DNA of 64,000 nt from an uncultured Verrucomicrobiales bacterium (GTDB lineage Bacteria; Verrucomicrobiota; Verrucomicrobiia; Verrucomicrobiales; DEV007). The position numbers and the translations under genes are program-made. Under the pieces are notes generated by a model. It saw only the letters and a list, made by a program, of their open reading frames with translations, was not told the DNA's origin and ran no database searches. Where the stretch lies: the NCBI GenBank assembly GCA_943789025.1, contig CALSSN010000004.1, positions 151,950 through 215,949 of the forward strand, given 5' to 3'. Shown here one piece after another: positions 1-9,624 of the stretch (positions are counted from its first letter, which is position 1; each line of letters starts with the position of its first letter).

Positions 1-2
1 TC

Positions 3-3000
3 GTGCTGCATGCGGTCACTGGCGAACCGATCGCCGGCGCCGAAGTTTCTGCCTACCAGCGGCAGGACGACAACACGCGCGGGCGCATCGACACGACCAG
101 CTCCGATGCTGACGGGCTGTTCTCGATGCAGATACCGGGAGACGGCTACCGGCAGGTCTCTCTGCACGCCATGCACGGCGACCACCAGGTGGCCACTCTG
201 GAGGATGCCCGCGTCGGACAGCCGCGGAACCGGGAGAGCACCTTCTCGCGCAGCTTCTTGTTTACCGACCGCTCGCTATACCGTCCCGGCCAGACCATCG
301 CCTTCAAGGCGATCGCCACCCGCTACGACCCGACACAGAACGACTACCAGGTGCTCGCCGACCAGAAGCTCACTGTCTATTTCCGCGACGCCAACGGCGA
401 AGAGATCGCCAGTCAGGAGCTGCGCAGCAACCGCTTCGGGTCACTGCACGGGCACTTCACCGCGCCGCGCGACCGCCTGACTGGCAGGATGCGGATCGTC
501 ATCGAGGGTGAGGCACCGGGACAGGCACTCGTCAATGTCGAGGAATACAAGCGCCCGAAGTTCCAGGTCGAGATCGAGCCGCCAGAGACACCGGCAAAAC
601 TCGGCGACGAGGCCACCATCGTCGCCACCGCCACCGCCTATACCGGGGCCCCGATCGACGGCGCTCAGGTCAGCTACCGCGTCGTGCGCCAGGTGCGCTT
701 CCCGGCCTGGCAGCGCTGGTGCGTCTGGCCGCCAATGCCACCGGTCCAGCCGCAGGAGATCGCCCACGGCAGCACCACCACCGGCACCGACGGAAGCTTC
801 CAGATCACCTTCCCCACCCATCCCGACCCGGAGATCGCACCGAACAACGAGCCGGTCTTCCACTTCACCGTTCATGCCGACGTCACTGACCTGACCGGCG
901 AGACCCGCTCCGCCGAGCTCGGCATCCAGGTCGGCTACACAGCACTGCAGGCAAGCATGGGCGCCAACACCTGGCAGGAGAAGGACAAGCCGGTGACGGT
1001 CACCGCGAGCACCCGCAGCCTCGACAGCCAGCCGCTCGCCGCCGCGGGAACCATCATTATCCACCGGCTCCAACAGCCCGACCGCGTCCACCGCGGAGGC
1101 TTGCAGAGAACCAGAGACGGCCAGCCCGACCTGTCCTCCCCGAACAACTGGCAGCTGGCCGAGGCGGTGGCCGACAAGCCATTCCAAACCGACGCCTCGG
1201 GAAACACCACGGTGGAGTTCAAGCTGGCACCCGGCCACTACCGCGCTGTGCTCGCCACCGCGGACCGCTTCGGCAAGCCGGTCTCTGCCCTGCTGCCGAT
1301 CACCGTCCTCGACCCGGAGGCCGACCACTGCCAGCTGCTCGTTCCCAGCCAGGTCGCCGCGCCGCGCTGGCAGTTCGAGCCGGGCGAGGAGTTCCGTGCG
1401 CTCTGGAGCACCGGCTACGACGAAGGTCGCGCCTTCCTCGAGATCGCCCACCGCCGGAAGACAATCCACTCGCTCTGGACCGACCCGGGCCGCACCCAGC
1501 AGGCGATCGTCCTCCCGGTCACCGAGGAACTGCGCGGCGGCTTCACCCTGCGGGTCACCCAGCTACGCGAAAATCGGGCCTACCTCACCGAGCACCTGGT
1601 CCAGGTGCCGTGGACAAACAAGAACCTCCAGGTCCGCTGGGAGCACTTCACCTCGAAACTCGAGCCGGGCGAGAAGCAGACGTGGAGCGCGATCGTCACC
1701 GGGCCGGACGCGGAGCGCGCGGTGGCCGAGGTCGCCGCAGTCCTCTACGACGAGTCGCTCGACGCCTTCCTCCCGCATCAATGGCCAAACCGGCTGTCGG
1801 TCTTCTACAACGACAACTCGCAGCTCAGCCCGCGCTTCCACAACCGATTCGATGCATTCCACCACGGCCTTGGCCACTGGAACTACCAGCAGCGCTCTGC
1901 TGCGCTCAAATACCGCAGCCTGCCCGCCCGCCTGCAGTTCACCAGACCACCCTCTCTGGGGCGGGCCTTCAGGTCCTCGGTGGCGACCGCTGCACCGGCT
2001 CCGATGGCGGCCATGGCGGCCGAACAAGGGCTTTCCGAAGACCCGTTTGGCGCAGACGATGAAGGAACTACAGCACGGCAGGACGCTGCGGAATCAGCGG
2101 CGGACCCATTCGGAGAATCTGCCGCGGCAAACGCAGCCGACCTGGACCAGGTCACGGTGCGCAGCAAGCTGCAGGAGACCGCCTTGTTCCTGCCCCAGAT
2201 GACCACGGATGAAGACGGTAAGGTCCGCATCGAATTTACCGCGCCCGAGGCTCTCAGTTCGTGGAAGTTCATGGCCTTCGCGCACGACACCGAGCTCCGC
2301 TCCGGCCTGCTCCAGGACAGCGCGGTCACCACTCGCGACATCCTCGTCCAGCCGAACCCGCCGCGCTTCCTGCGCGAGGCCGACACCCTCGAGTTCACCG
2401 TCAAGGTGGTCAATACCTCGCCCACCACCCAGACGGGCAACGTCCGGCTCACGCTGACCGAGGCCCGCAGCGGCGCCTCCGCCGACCAGGCGCTCGGCAA
2501 TACCGGGAACACCCGCGACTTCGAGATCCCGGCCAATGAGTCGCGCAGCTTCGCGTGGCGGCTCGAGGTTCCTGACGGCACCCCGTTGCTTACTTACCGG
2601 GCCGTCGCCTCGACCGGGCGGCTCTCCGACGGTGAGGAAGGCTTTGTTCCAGTCCTGCCGCGCCGGAGCCTGGTAACCGAGTCGCTACCGCTTCCGGTTC
2701 GCAGCGCCGGCACCCATCACTTCGAGTTCAGCAAACTGCTGGCCGCCGCCGACTCCGACTCGCTCCAGCACCAGAGCCTGACCGTGCAGATGGTCTCTAA
2801 CCCGGCCTGGTATGCCGTGATGGCGCTGCCCTACCTCATGGAGTTCCCGCACCAGTGCTCGGAACAGGTGTTTTCGCGCCTCTACGCCAATGCACTGGCC
2901 CGCCACATCGCCCTCTCCGACCCGAAAATCCGCAACGTCTTCGACCAGTGGCAGACGGCAGGCGGGGACACTCTTGAGAGCCCGCTGGAGAACAACGAAG

Positions 3001-4478
3001 ACCTTGTGCAGCTCATGCTCGAGGAGACGCCGTGGCTCCGGGACGCGGCGGACGAGGCGACCGCGCGCCGCAACGTCGGCCTGCTCTTCGACGACAACCG
3101 GCTGAGTTCCGAGATCGCCCGTGCCGCCCGCCAGCTCGCCGAAGCGCAGCGCGAGGACGGTGCCTGGCCGTGGTTCCCGGGAGGCCCCGCCAGCGACCAC
3201 ATCACCCTGCATATCACCACTGGCCTGGCCCGGCTCCGCCACCTCGGGGTGGAAGACGTCGACCTCCAGCCTGCGCTGCGCGCACTCGCACACCTCGACG
3301 GGTGGATCGAGCAATCCTACCGCCGCATCCTTGAGCACCCGGATTCCAGGGACAAGAACCACCTCACGCCGGCCATCGCCTTCTACCTCTATGGCCGGAG
3401 CTTCTACCTCGATGACAAACCGATCGAGGACCGGCACCGCGAGGCGCTCGACTACTTCCTCGGGCAGGCGAAGGAATACTGGCTCGAAATCGGCAACCGC
3501 CAGTCGCAGGCCCATCTCGCTCTGGCCCTGCAGCGCTTCGGCAAGGACCAGGCCACCCCACAGGATATCCTCGCCTCGCTGCGCGAACACGCCGTCAGCG
3601 ATGCCGAGCTCGGCATGTTCTGGCGCGACACCGAACTCTCGTGGTGGTGGTATCGCGCCCCCATCGAAACCCAGGCACTGATGATCGAGGCCTTCGACGA
3701 GGTGGCGAAAGACCCGGACGCGGTCGAGGAACTGAAAATCTGGCTGCTTAAGCAGAAGCAGACGCGTGACTGGAAAACCACCAAGGCCACCGCCGACGCC
3801 GTCTACGCACTGCTGCTGCGCGGCACCGACCTGCTCGCTTCCGACGCACTCGTCCGCGTCAAGCTCGGTGACCGCGAGATCGAGCCGGCAAAGGTCGAGG
3901 CCGGCACGGGCTTTTATGAAGAACGCCTCCAAGCCGCCGAGATCTCGCCCGCGATGGGCCAGGTGGAAGTGAGCAAAGAAGACCAGGGCGTGGCGTGGGG
4001 TGGCCTGCACTGGCAGTATCTCGAGTCGCTCGAGAAGATCACGCCGCACCAGGGCACGCCGCTGACCCTGGTAAAAAAGATCTTCAAAAAAGAGAATTCC
4101 GACGCCGGCCCGGTCCTCCATGCCGTGAAGCCCGGCGCCCCGCTGGCGGTCGGTGACGAGCTGGTGGTCCGGCTCGAGCTGCGCAGCGACCGCGACATGG
4201 AATACCTGCATCTCAAGGACCAGCGGGGATCGGGCACCGAGCCGGTCGATGTTCTCTCAGGATACCGCTACCAGGACGGTCTCGCCTTCTACCAGAGCAC
4301 CCGCGACACCGCCAGCCACTTCTTCATCGACTACCTGCCCAAGGGGACCTACGTCTTCGAATACTCGCTGCGAATCCAGCACCGCGGCCGCTACCAGAGC
4401 GGCATGGCCAATATCCAGTGCATGTATGCGCCGGAGTTTAACAGCCACTCGCAGAGCTTTCTCACGGATGTCGAGTAG
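3..4478 (+). CDS. Alpha-2-macroglobulin family protein (5' partial)
   Basis: Large periplasmic or envelope-anchored protease trap of the bacterial alpha-2-macroglobulin family. The frame is open from the window edge, so the true start and signal peptide lie upstream; 1491 residues are visible. An MG2-like segment (SLYRPGQTIAFKAI) lies near residues 90-110. The bait/A2M region includes an Ala-rich low-complexity stretch around 660-720, and the A2M motif region (LSSWKFMAFAHDTE) is near 750. The thioester-type motif CSEQ sits at residues 952-955, matching the family's CxEQ, and is followed by an alpha-toroid-like helical region (QREDGAWPWFPGG) as in TED domains. Family members usually exceed 1500 residues, so only the N-terminal part is missing. 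Known bacterial relatives trap attacking proteases and often sit beside pbpC; the upstream neighbour is not visible. The large antisense ORFs here are shadows. Confidence 0.93.
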   Translation: MLHAVTGEPIAGAEVSAYQRQDDNTRGRIDTTSSDADGLFSMQIPGDGYRQVSLHAMHGDHQVATLEDARVGQPRNRESTFSRSFLFTDRSLYRPGQTIAFKAIATRYDPTQNDYQVLADQKLTVYFRDANGEEIASQELRSNRFGSLHGHFTAPRDRLTGRMRIVIEGEAPGQALVNVEEYKRPKFQVEIEPPETPAKLGDEATIVATATAYTGAPIDGAQVSYRVVRQVRFPAWQRWCVWPPMPPVQPQEIAHGSTTTGTDGSFQITFPTHPDPEIAPNNEPVFHFTVHADVTDLTGETRSAELGIQVGYTALQASMGANTWQEKDKPVTVTASTRSLDSQPLAAAGTIIIHRLQQPDRVHRGGLQRTRDGQPDLSSPNNWQLAEAVADKPFQTDASGNTTVEFKLAPGHYRAVLATADRFGKPVSALLPITVLDPEADHCQLLVPSQVAAPRWQFEPGEEFRALWSTGYDEGRAFLEIAHRRKTIHSLWTDPGRTQQAIVLPVTEELRGGFTLRVTQLRENRAYLTEHLVQVPWTNKNLQVRWEHFTSKLEPGEKQTWSAIVTGPDAERAVAEVAAVLYDESLDAFLPHQWPNRLSVFYNDNSQLSPRFHNRFDAFHHGLGHWNYQQRSAALKYRSLPARLQFTRPPSLGRAFRSSVATAAPAPMAAMAAEQGLSEDPFGADDEGTTARQDAAESAADPFGESAAANAADLDQVTVRSKLQETALFLPQMTTDEDGKVRIEFTAPEALSSWKFMAFAHDTELRSGLLQDSAVTTRDILVQPNPPRFLREADTLEFTVKVVNTSPTTQTGNVRLTLTEARSGASADQALGNTGNTRDFEIPANESRSFAWRLEVPDGTPLLTYRAVASTGRLSDGEEGFVPVLPRRSLVTESLPLPVRSAGTHHFEFSKLLAAADSDSLQHQSLTVQMVSNPAWYAVMALPYLMEFPHQCSEQVFSRLYANALARHIALSDPKIRNVFDQWQTAGGDTLESPLENNEDLVQLMLEETPWLRDAADEATARRNVGLLFDDNRLSSEIARAARQLAEAQREDGAWPWFPGGPASDHITLHITTGLARLRHLGVEDVDLQPALRALAHLDGWIEQSYRRILEHPDSRDKNHLTPAIAFYLYGRSFYLDDKPIEDRHREALDYFLGQAKEYWLEIGNRQSQAHLALALQRFGKDQATPQDILASLREHAVSDAELGMFWRDTELSWWWYRAPIETQALMIEAFDEVAKDPDAVEELKIWLLKQKQTRDWKTTKATADAVYALLLRGTDLLASDALVRVKLGDREIEPAKVEAGTGFYEERLQAAEISPAMGQVEVSKEDQGVAWGGLHWQYLESLEKITPHQGTPLTLVKKIFKKENSDAGPVLHAVKPGAPLAVGDELVVRLELRSDRDMEYLHLKDQRGSGTEPVDVLSGYRYQDGLAFYQSTRDTASHFFIDYLPKGTYVFEYSLRIQHRGRYQSGMANIQCMYAPEFNSHSQSFLTDVE

Positions 4479-4574
4479 GTCATCAGAAGTCGGAATTGCC
4501 AATTTCTGACTGTTACAATTCTCTTTGAATTTTGTAGTGGAATGTCACTCCCGCATCCACCAAGATTAAACACA

Positions 4575-6656
4575 ATGGTTTCACAACATATCAGTCTTCC
4601 AGGCACACTCTTCTCTCTCACCCTGGCCCTCGCGCTCGGCTTTTCTCTTGCTGCCACTGCCCAGGACACTGCCGTATCCGATCCCGGCAGCTACCTCCCG
4701 GCGGAAACGACTGCCGTTCTGAACCTGCGGGAATTATCTGTCTTCAGCGACCTCAATGAAAACCACCCGGTCCGGCGCTTCGCTGCCCATCCCGCCTTCG
4801 AAAACCTGATCGATTGCTGGTGCGAAGAACTTGATCTCACAGTTGCTGCCGAGACCAACGAGACAAGTCTGTCCACGATCATGGGCGAGTCGCTTGGACT
4901 CGAAGAAGATGAGTTTTCCCGCCTCTTCCCTGGGCAGTTTACTCTGGCAGTCCATATCGACGTTATCCGGATCATGGAGGCGCTTAAGGCGAAGATCTTC
5001 TCACAGGCCACTGATGAGCCGAACATCTCCGACTTCATCGGTGGAGTTCTCGTCGCAGATACCACCGCCGACGAGGAGCGCCTCGCCGAACTCCTCGAAA
5101 ATGCCGCAAACGCTTCTGCCAGCAGCTTGAACACCCCGGCAGAGGTAAGTGTCGTCCGCGAGAAAGGTGGCGACCAGAACCTCATCCGGCTCAAGATCAA
5201 GCGGGGAGACTCTGATGCGTATACCGTCGACTCGGCGCACGTCGACGGTAAGTTTGTGGTCAGCCTCAGCCCGAACACCGACTATTTCCACAGTGTCCTT
5301 CAGCATCTCGGCACCGAAACGGCGAGTCAAGGTTCCCTCGCCGACTCAGAAGTTTACGCCAGGGCCCGCAACCAACTCATCGACCCGGATCTCTTTTTCT
5401 ACGTCGTCCTCGAGGACACCATGAAGACGATCGACCAGGCCATCACTGAGGCTTACTCTCAGATGGCCGAAGCCGGACCAAATCCAGTCACTATGATGGT
5501 GCCGGAGGCCAACATCAGGAGGGTTCTCGGGCTCACTGATTTCAAGGACATGACGCTGGCAGCCAAGATCCAACCGACCGGTGCTGAATACCTGGCCGAA
5601 TTCGCCATGAGCGGCCGCACTGGCCTTCCCCTCAAGCTCATGGAGTATGGTGAGTCCGGCATCTCTCTCCCGGATTTCGACCCCACCGGCCTCAAAAAGC
5701 TTCAGGTCACCTCGTTCGACTTTTCCAGGATGCTGAATACGATCCTCGACTATGCACCTCAGATCTCGCCCATGCTCGCGGGGATGCTGGACATGCAGTT
5801 GATGAATCTCCAGACCCAGGGACTTGATATCCGCGGAGGGCTCATCCCCAGCCTTGGCGAAGGCTTCACCGTCATCGAGACCTACGTCACTCCCACCCCA
5901 GATCCCGAACAACTTCCCAGTTCGATCTGGATGCTTGGCTGTGACGACCCGGACGGGCTCACCGCTGCGATCGAGGGGTTAAAAAAGATCGTCCAGCAAA
6001 GCCTGCCTCTTGAAGAGAAAGAGCCCCGTACATTCATGGATACCACCATTCATGGTATCGGCGGTATGGACTTCGTGATCAGTCAGATGGCTCCCGGGGT
6101 TACGGATGCTGTCCTCGATTACGCCATCGTCGACGATCAGTTGGTTATCACCGTGGGGGAGGCCAGCGCGATGGAACACGCCATCACCAACTTGAAGAAC
6201 GGCGGCCACGACCTCACCGAGTTCGAAGCCCTCGGCGAATCATGGAACCGCTGGGACTCTGAAAACCTTGTCGCTTTCACCTACCTGGATGTCGCCAACC
6301 TTGTGCGCACTCTCCTTCTTGGCATAGGCGAAGGACTGGATGCCAGTGCCGAGGCTGAAGAAGTAATCGCTGAGGCTGAAGAAGCAATCGCTGAGGCTGA
6401 TGCTGCGCTGGCTGAGTTTGAGGAAGAAGGTGAAACTGAGGCCAGGGAAGTTCCCGATCCGGCCGAAGCGGAAGAGCAAGCGGAGGCTGAAGAAGAAGAA
6501 GCACAACCCGAGCGGAAGATATTCACCGACGTAATCGCTAAAAGCCTTGAGGCCCTTTCCGACCTCAGTGGCATGCGCTTCTACCTCACCGATAAGAGTT
6601 ACCAGACTGAGAACTCGTTCCTCAGCCGCGGCTTCTTCGGCGAGAAGCCCGAGTAG
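4575..6656 (+). CDS. Secreted protein of unknown function with Ala/Glu heptad tail
   Basis: Function not recognised. I chose ATG 4575 over the upstream ATG 4542 because it places a clean signal peptide at the N-terminus (basic/polar start, then SLTLALALGFSLAATAQD with an AxA-like cleavage site); this gives 693 aa. The mature region begins with PAETTAVLNLRELS and alternates alpha and beta segments, vaguely like DUF3352-type secreted proteins, but I would not assign it. Near residues 593-660 there is a strongly acidic Ala/Glu segment built of heptads (EAEEVIA, EAEEAIA, EADAALA), encoded by near-perfect 21-bp repeats, likely a coiled coil or flexible acidic linker. It lies about 100 bp downstream of the alpha-2-macroglobulin gene on the same strand, so the two may be co-transcribed. 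Confidence 0.8.
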   Translation: MVSQHISLPGTLFSLTLALALGFSLAATAQDTAVSDPGSYLPAETTAVLNLRELSVFSDLNENHPVRRFAAHPAFENLIDCWCEELDLTVAAETNETSLSTIMGESLGLEEDEFSRLFPGQFTLAVHIDVIRIMEALKAKIFSQATDEPNISDFIGGVLVADTTADEERLAELLENAANASASSLNTPAEVSVVREKGGDQNLIRLKIKRGDSDAYTVDSAHVDGKFVVSLSPNTDYFHSVLQHLGTETASQGSLADSEVYARARNQLIDPDLFFYVVLEDTMKTIDQAITEAYSQMAEAGPNPVTMMVPEANIRRVLGLTDFKDMTLAAKIQPTGAEYLAEFAMSGRTGLPLKLMEYGESGISLPDFDPTGLKKLQVTSFDFSRMLNTILDYAPQISPMLAGMLDMQLMNLQTQGLDIRGGLIPSLGEGFTVIETYVTPTPDPEQLPSSIWMLGCDDPDGLTAAIEGLKKIVQQSLPLEEKEPRTFMDTTIHGIGGMDFVISQMAPGVTDAVLDYAIVDDQLVITVGEASAMEHAITNLKNGGHDLTEFEALGESWNRWDSENLVAFTYLDVANLVRTLLLGIGEGLDASAEAEEVIAEAEEAIAEADAALAEFEEEGETEAREVPDPAEAEEQAEAEEEEAQPERKIFTDVIAKSLEALSDLSGMRFYLTDKSYQTENSFLSRGFFGEKPE
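6351..6410 (+). repeat. Intragenic 21-bp repeat encoding Ala/Glu heptads
   Basis: Two 21-bp units beginning gaggctgaagaag (6351-6371 and 6372-6392) differ at one base and are followed by a degenerate third unit. They keep the reading frame and encode heptads. Repeat number could vary between strains without shifting the frame. Confidence 0.8.
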
Positions 6657-6695
6657 TGAGTCGCGGCCGCGCGATGGCGCGCGGTTCGCCGTCTT

Positions 6696-7577
6696 TCAAC
6701 CCCCGCTTCCAAAGAGATCCTCTAAGGCCTCTCTGATTTCTGGGTGCTGGAACGTGAAGCCGGAAGCGACCGCCTTGTCCGCATTCGGACGGATGCTGTG
6801 AAGCGCCAGGTCGCTTAACCCGCCGAGCGCTAACCGCAGGGCGAAGGCCGGAGCTGGCAGGATCGCCGGGCGGCGTGCTACCCGCGCCATCGCCTTGGTA
6901 AACTCCGCATTGGTCACCGACCGTGGGGAGGCCGCATTGACCGGGCCGTCGAGGCTCTGGCAAGCGAGCGCGTGCACGAACAAGGCTGCCGCGTCTTCGA
7001 GGTGAATCCACGGCATCCACTGCCTTCCTGACCCGACCCGGCCACCGAGGCCAGAACGAAACATCCGGTAAAGAAGACGACCAGCACCCCCTTCAGAGGC
7101 CAAGACCATTCCCAGCCTCAGCATTACTACCCGCGTTGTTTCTTCTGCAGTGGCAGTAGCGGCCGCAGCCTCCCACTTTGTGACCACCTCAGAGAGGAAA
7201 CCCACCCCGGCAGGTGCGTCTTCTGAAAGTTCTTCACTTCCACGGTCCCCGTAGTAGTTGGCTCCCGAGGCACTGATCAGCACCGCTGGTGGACGCTCCG
7301 CTGATCGGATCGCCGCAACCACCATTCGGGTCCCTGCTTCTCGGCTTTCGAGAATTTTTTGTTTTTTCTTTGCCGTCCAGAGACCAAAGATCGGTTCCCC
7401 GGCAAGGTGGATGATAGCGTCAAGCCCATTCACATCCAAGGGAGCAGTGAACTTCCTTGCTTCCGCTGACCTCGGTTCTCTGGAAAAAGGCACCACCCGA
7501 CAACCCGCTGCCTCAAGCCTCAATACAACCGCTTTCCCGAGAAGCCCGGATGCCCCGGTTACTCCCACTACTCTCAT
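6696..7577 (-). CDS. TIGR01777-family NAD(P)-dependent epimerase/nucleotide-sugar-like SDR
   Basis: Extended SDR protein of the YfcH/TIGR01777 family, 293 aa, close to the usual length. The Rossmann nucleotide-binding motif GVTGASGLLGKAV is at residues 4-16, with LAGEPI at about 58, typical of this subfamily. A SGANYYGDRG segment at about 105 supplies the Ser-x-x-x-Tyr region, and the C-terminal DUF1731-like region contains PAPAFALRLALGG. The physiological substrate of the family is not established. Its start overlaps the stop of the upstream amidase-like gene by 4 bp (7574-7577), so the two are probably translationally coupled. Confidence 0.9.
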   Translation of the reverse strand: MRVVGVTGASGLLGKAVVLRLEAAGCRVVPFSREPRSAEARKFTAPLDVNGLDAIIHLAGEPIFGLWTAKKKQKILESREAGTRMVVAAIRSAERPPAVLISASGANYYGDRGSEELSEDAPAGVGFLSEVVTKWEAAAATATAEETTRVVMLRLGMVLASEGGAGRLLYRMFRSGLGGRVGSGRQWMPWIHLEDAAALFVHALACQSLDGPVNAASPRSVTNAEFTKAMARVARRPAILPAPAFALRLALGGLSDLALHSIRPNADKAVASGFTFQHPEIREALEDLFGSGG

Positions 7578-8443
7578 CGCAGAACAATCTGATCCTGTGC
7601 GTCCTTATCTCTCTGCTCCACTCCCGCCCAACCTGGAAGCCCCTCATTCAGACCACCGAGAACAGTTTTATCTGGGAAAAGCCGCCCGAGACAGCCCCCG
7701 CTCCCCCCATGCAAAGTGACGGGAATTTGCCCGACTCGGGCGCGGAGGAAAAGCACCAACTCATGGAGCGCTCGGAGCTGGGATTCTGAAATCGTGGAGT
7801 GATCAAAGTCTCCGGAAACACACACGTGAATGTTTCTTCTATCTTTAATTGATGGATCGCTTTGATGATCCAGACGCCCTGAGAAAATAATCCCCTCGCC
7901 GTGAGAAGGTTCTTCTCCGATCAGAAAATGATAGGTCTGATTGCCGTCAATCCCGAGGACAACCTGCCGCATGGCATTCAAATACCGAGAATGTTTGGCG
8001 GCAAAACCGGTAGCGTGAATGACAATCTCAGACCATTCCACGGCAGCCTGTGTCTGGTCTGAGACCTCAGATCTTACTTTTTCGTCCAGACACATCCATT
8101 GTTTGGGAAGTATGGAGAAGTCGTAAGCACAGGAAACCTGAGCGGGAAGAGGCTCAGCAGAAGCCACCCGATTTTCCTTCAAGCTTGGCGCCCGGGTCCT
8201 CACCCGATAGACTGCCGAACCGGGAATGGATGGTCGGGTAGCAAGAGAGCCGAAACCGGACTTGGTTCTAAACCCGACAGCTCCGGCAGCAGTAAGGCTG
8301 TCTGCAGAACTGGGTGCGGTCAGCGATCCGAAAACCATCAAACCAAGGCATGAGAAAATAAGAAAAAGAACGACCGACACAGGCTGAGTCAGCCGAGCAT
8401 TGGTAGCCTTCCCCGAGCTTCGTAATTTTCTGATACTGAGCAC
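7574..8443 (-). CDS. N-acetylmuramoyl-L-alanine amidase-like (Amidase_2/PGRP fold) exported protein
   Basis: Exported or membrane-anchored protein of 289 aa with an N-terminal hydrophobic segment (VVLFLIFSCLGLMVFGSL, residues about 25-42) and a C-terminal domain resembling Amidase_2/peptidoglycan-recognition domains. Visible family landmarks are IVIHATG (first metal His), TYHFLIG (core strand), NIHVCVSGDF (compare NIGVCLVGDF), and LHGGSGGCLGRLFPD at the position of the usual HRD...CPG Zn site. The last motif is divergent, so catalytic activity is inferred only. It would cleave the MurNAc-L-Ala bond in the periplasm. It overlaps the epimerase downstream by 4 bp. The 258-bp AT-rich region upstream (8444-8701) is a shared divergent promoter region with the HAD gene. 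Confidence 0.72.
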   Translation of the reverse strand: MLSIRKLRSSGKATNARLTQPVSVVLFLIFSCLGLMVFGSLTAPSSADSLTAAGAVGFRTKSGFGSLATRPSIPGSAVYRVRTRAPSLKENRVASAEPLPAQVSCAYDFSILPKQWMCLDEKVRSEVSDQTQAAVEWSEIVIHATGFAAKHSRYLNAMRQVVLGIDGNQTYHFLIGEEPSHGEGIIFSGRLDHQSDPSIKDRRNIHVCVSGDFDHSTISESQLRALHELVLFLRARVGQIPVTLHGGSGGCLGRLFPDKTVLGGLNEGLPGWAGVEQRDKDAQDQIVLR

Positions 8444-8701
8444 TCGGGATGAATTATAGTTAATATCTCTTAAATATCAATATTTATTTTATTTACAATA
8501 GGATTATTAAAAACTCGAAGCATGATGATGAGAAGCTCCTGTGTTCCCGGAAGGCCCGTTTTATTTTAGTAGACACTTTGCATAATGGCCTGCTCACTTC
8601 AGAGATTTTAAAAGCAAAGCATCTGGCAGACCTTAAAACCCCGTTTTCTCATCCTTTATGCTCAAGCCAATAGACCTCGGATTTCCAATCCTCTGCTACT
8701 C

Positions 8702-9349
8702 ATGATTGAGGCTTTTCTCTTTGATATCGGAAATGTGATTGTCGACTTCGATTTCGACCGAGCGTCCCGGACCCTCAGGGAAGTTTGCACCTGTCCGGGT
8801 GATCCGATGAAAACCATCACCGATCTTCGCGATCAGCTTGAGGTTGGCAGCATCGACGGAGAGGCCTTCGCGGACGCTGCAATCGAGCGAATCGGTTTTC
8901 CGGGAGACAGAGAGGAATTCGTCTTGATTTACCAGGACATTTTCACTCCGAATCAAAAAATCTGGAATCTCATCGACCGCCTCAGCGGGAACTACCCGCT
9001 TTACCTGCTTTCCAATACCAGCGACCTCCACCACGCCGGGCTTCTCCGTGACTATCCGGTATTCAGCGTCTTCCAAGGGGGCGTCTTTTCCTATGCGGCA
9101 AAAGCCACCAAGCCTGGATCTCAAATTTTTCAGGCGGCCCTGCGAGAGCTTCCAATCAATGCGTCAACGACTCTTTATCTGGATGATCTGTCAGACAACG
9201 TCGCCGAGGGAAGACGACAAGGCTTTTCCTCCTTCTGTTACAACTCAAACAATCACAGCTCTTGTTTGAGCTATCTCGCGGAAAGAAAAATCAATTTTAA
9301 TGAGGGAAGGTCTGATCCATGGCTCCACCCGCGACTTGGAATGGAATAG
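8702..9349 (+). CDS. HAD-superfamily hydrolase, subfamily IA
   Basis: Haloacid-dehalogenase-type phosphatase, 215 aa, the normal size for subfamily IA. Motif I is FDIGNVIVDFD at residues 6-16, with the nucleophile Asp in DIGNV as in YihX-type enzymes (the second Asp is replaced by Gly). Motif II is LLSNTSD at about 100, motif III the Lys in KATKPGSQIF at about 137, and motif IV LDDLSDN at about 160. It probably dephosphorylates a small phosphometabolite in the cytoplasm; the substrate cannot be read from sequence. It is transcribed divergently from the amidase gene. Confidence 0.9.
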   Translation: MIEAFLFDIGNVIVDFDFDRASRTLREVCTCPGDPMKTITDLRDQLEVGSIDGEAFADAAIERIGFPGDREEFVLIYQDIFTPNQKIWNLIDRLSGNYPLYLLSNTSDLHHAGLLRDYPVFSVFQGGVFSYAAKATKPGSQIFQAALRELPINASTTLYLDDLSDNVAEGRRQGFSSFCYNSNNHSSCLSYLAERKINFNEGRSDPWLHPRLGME

Positions 9350-9350
9350 G

Positions 9351-9464
9351 ATGAAAGTCAGCATCACTGCGCTCTGGGCTCGCAAAAAAGCCCTTCGGGT
9401 TGCTGCCCGCATCCAGCGTGGCTTTGTTGCTCGTTGGTCGTGGATGTGCGACTTTTTTCTCTGA
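9351..9464 (+). CDS. Possible 37-aa basic small protein
   Basis: A short ORF starts immediately after the HAD stop codon and encodes an Arg/Lys- and Trp-rich peptide containing the amphipathic stretch KKALRVAARIQRGFVARW. It is not in the ORF track. I see no strong ribosome binding site of its own, but coupling to the HAD stop is possible. It may be spurious. Downstream to 9624 the DNA is AT-rich and non-coding. Confidence 0.2.
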   Translation: MKVSITALWARKKALRVAARIQRGFVARWSWMCDFFL

Positions 9465-9510
9465 GCGCGCGCCTACTTAGAGGTATCATTAACTATTCTT
9501 TATAATTGAC

Positions 9511-9539
9511 TTGACTGTTCTTCTGGTGGCCTTTAGAAC
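9511..9539 (+). promoter_or_regulatory. Candidate sigma70-like promoter for the GTPase module
   Basis: TTGACT (9511-9516) and TAGAAC (9534-9539) are separated by 17 bp, about 85 bp upstream of the ATG at 9625, within an AT-rich non-coding stretch. This is a match to general consensus only; promoter rules in this phylum are poorly known. Confidence 0.28.
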
Positions 9540-9624
9540 AGACTTGGAGTGCTTATGAATCCGACTGTTTAGAACGTTCTTTTATTGCTGAATCACCAGT
9601 CTTCACCCCTTAAAAGTTAAAAAG

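Noticed and set aside
2685-4211. 508-aa minus-strand ORF
   Set aside because: Antisense shadow of the alpha-2-macroglobulin gene caused by high GC3; no domain-like pattern.
9380-9440. Possible terminator around gcccttcgggttgctgcccgc
   Set aside because: Stems are short and interrupted, and no T-tract follows in the right place.
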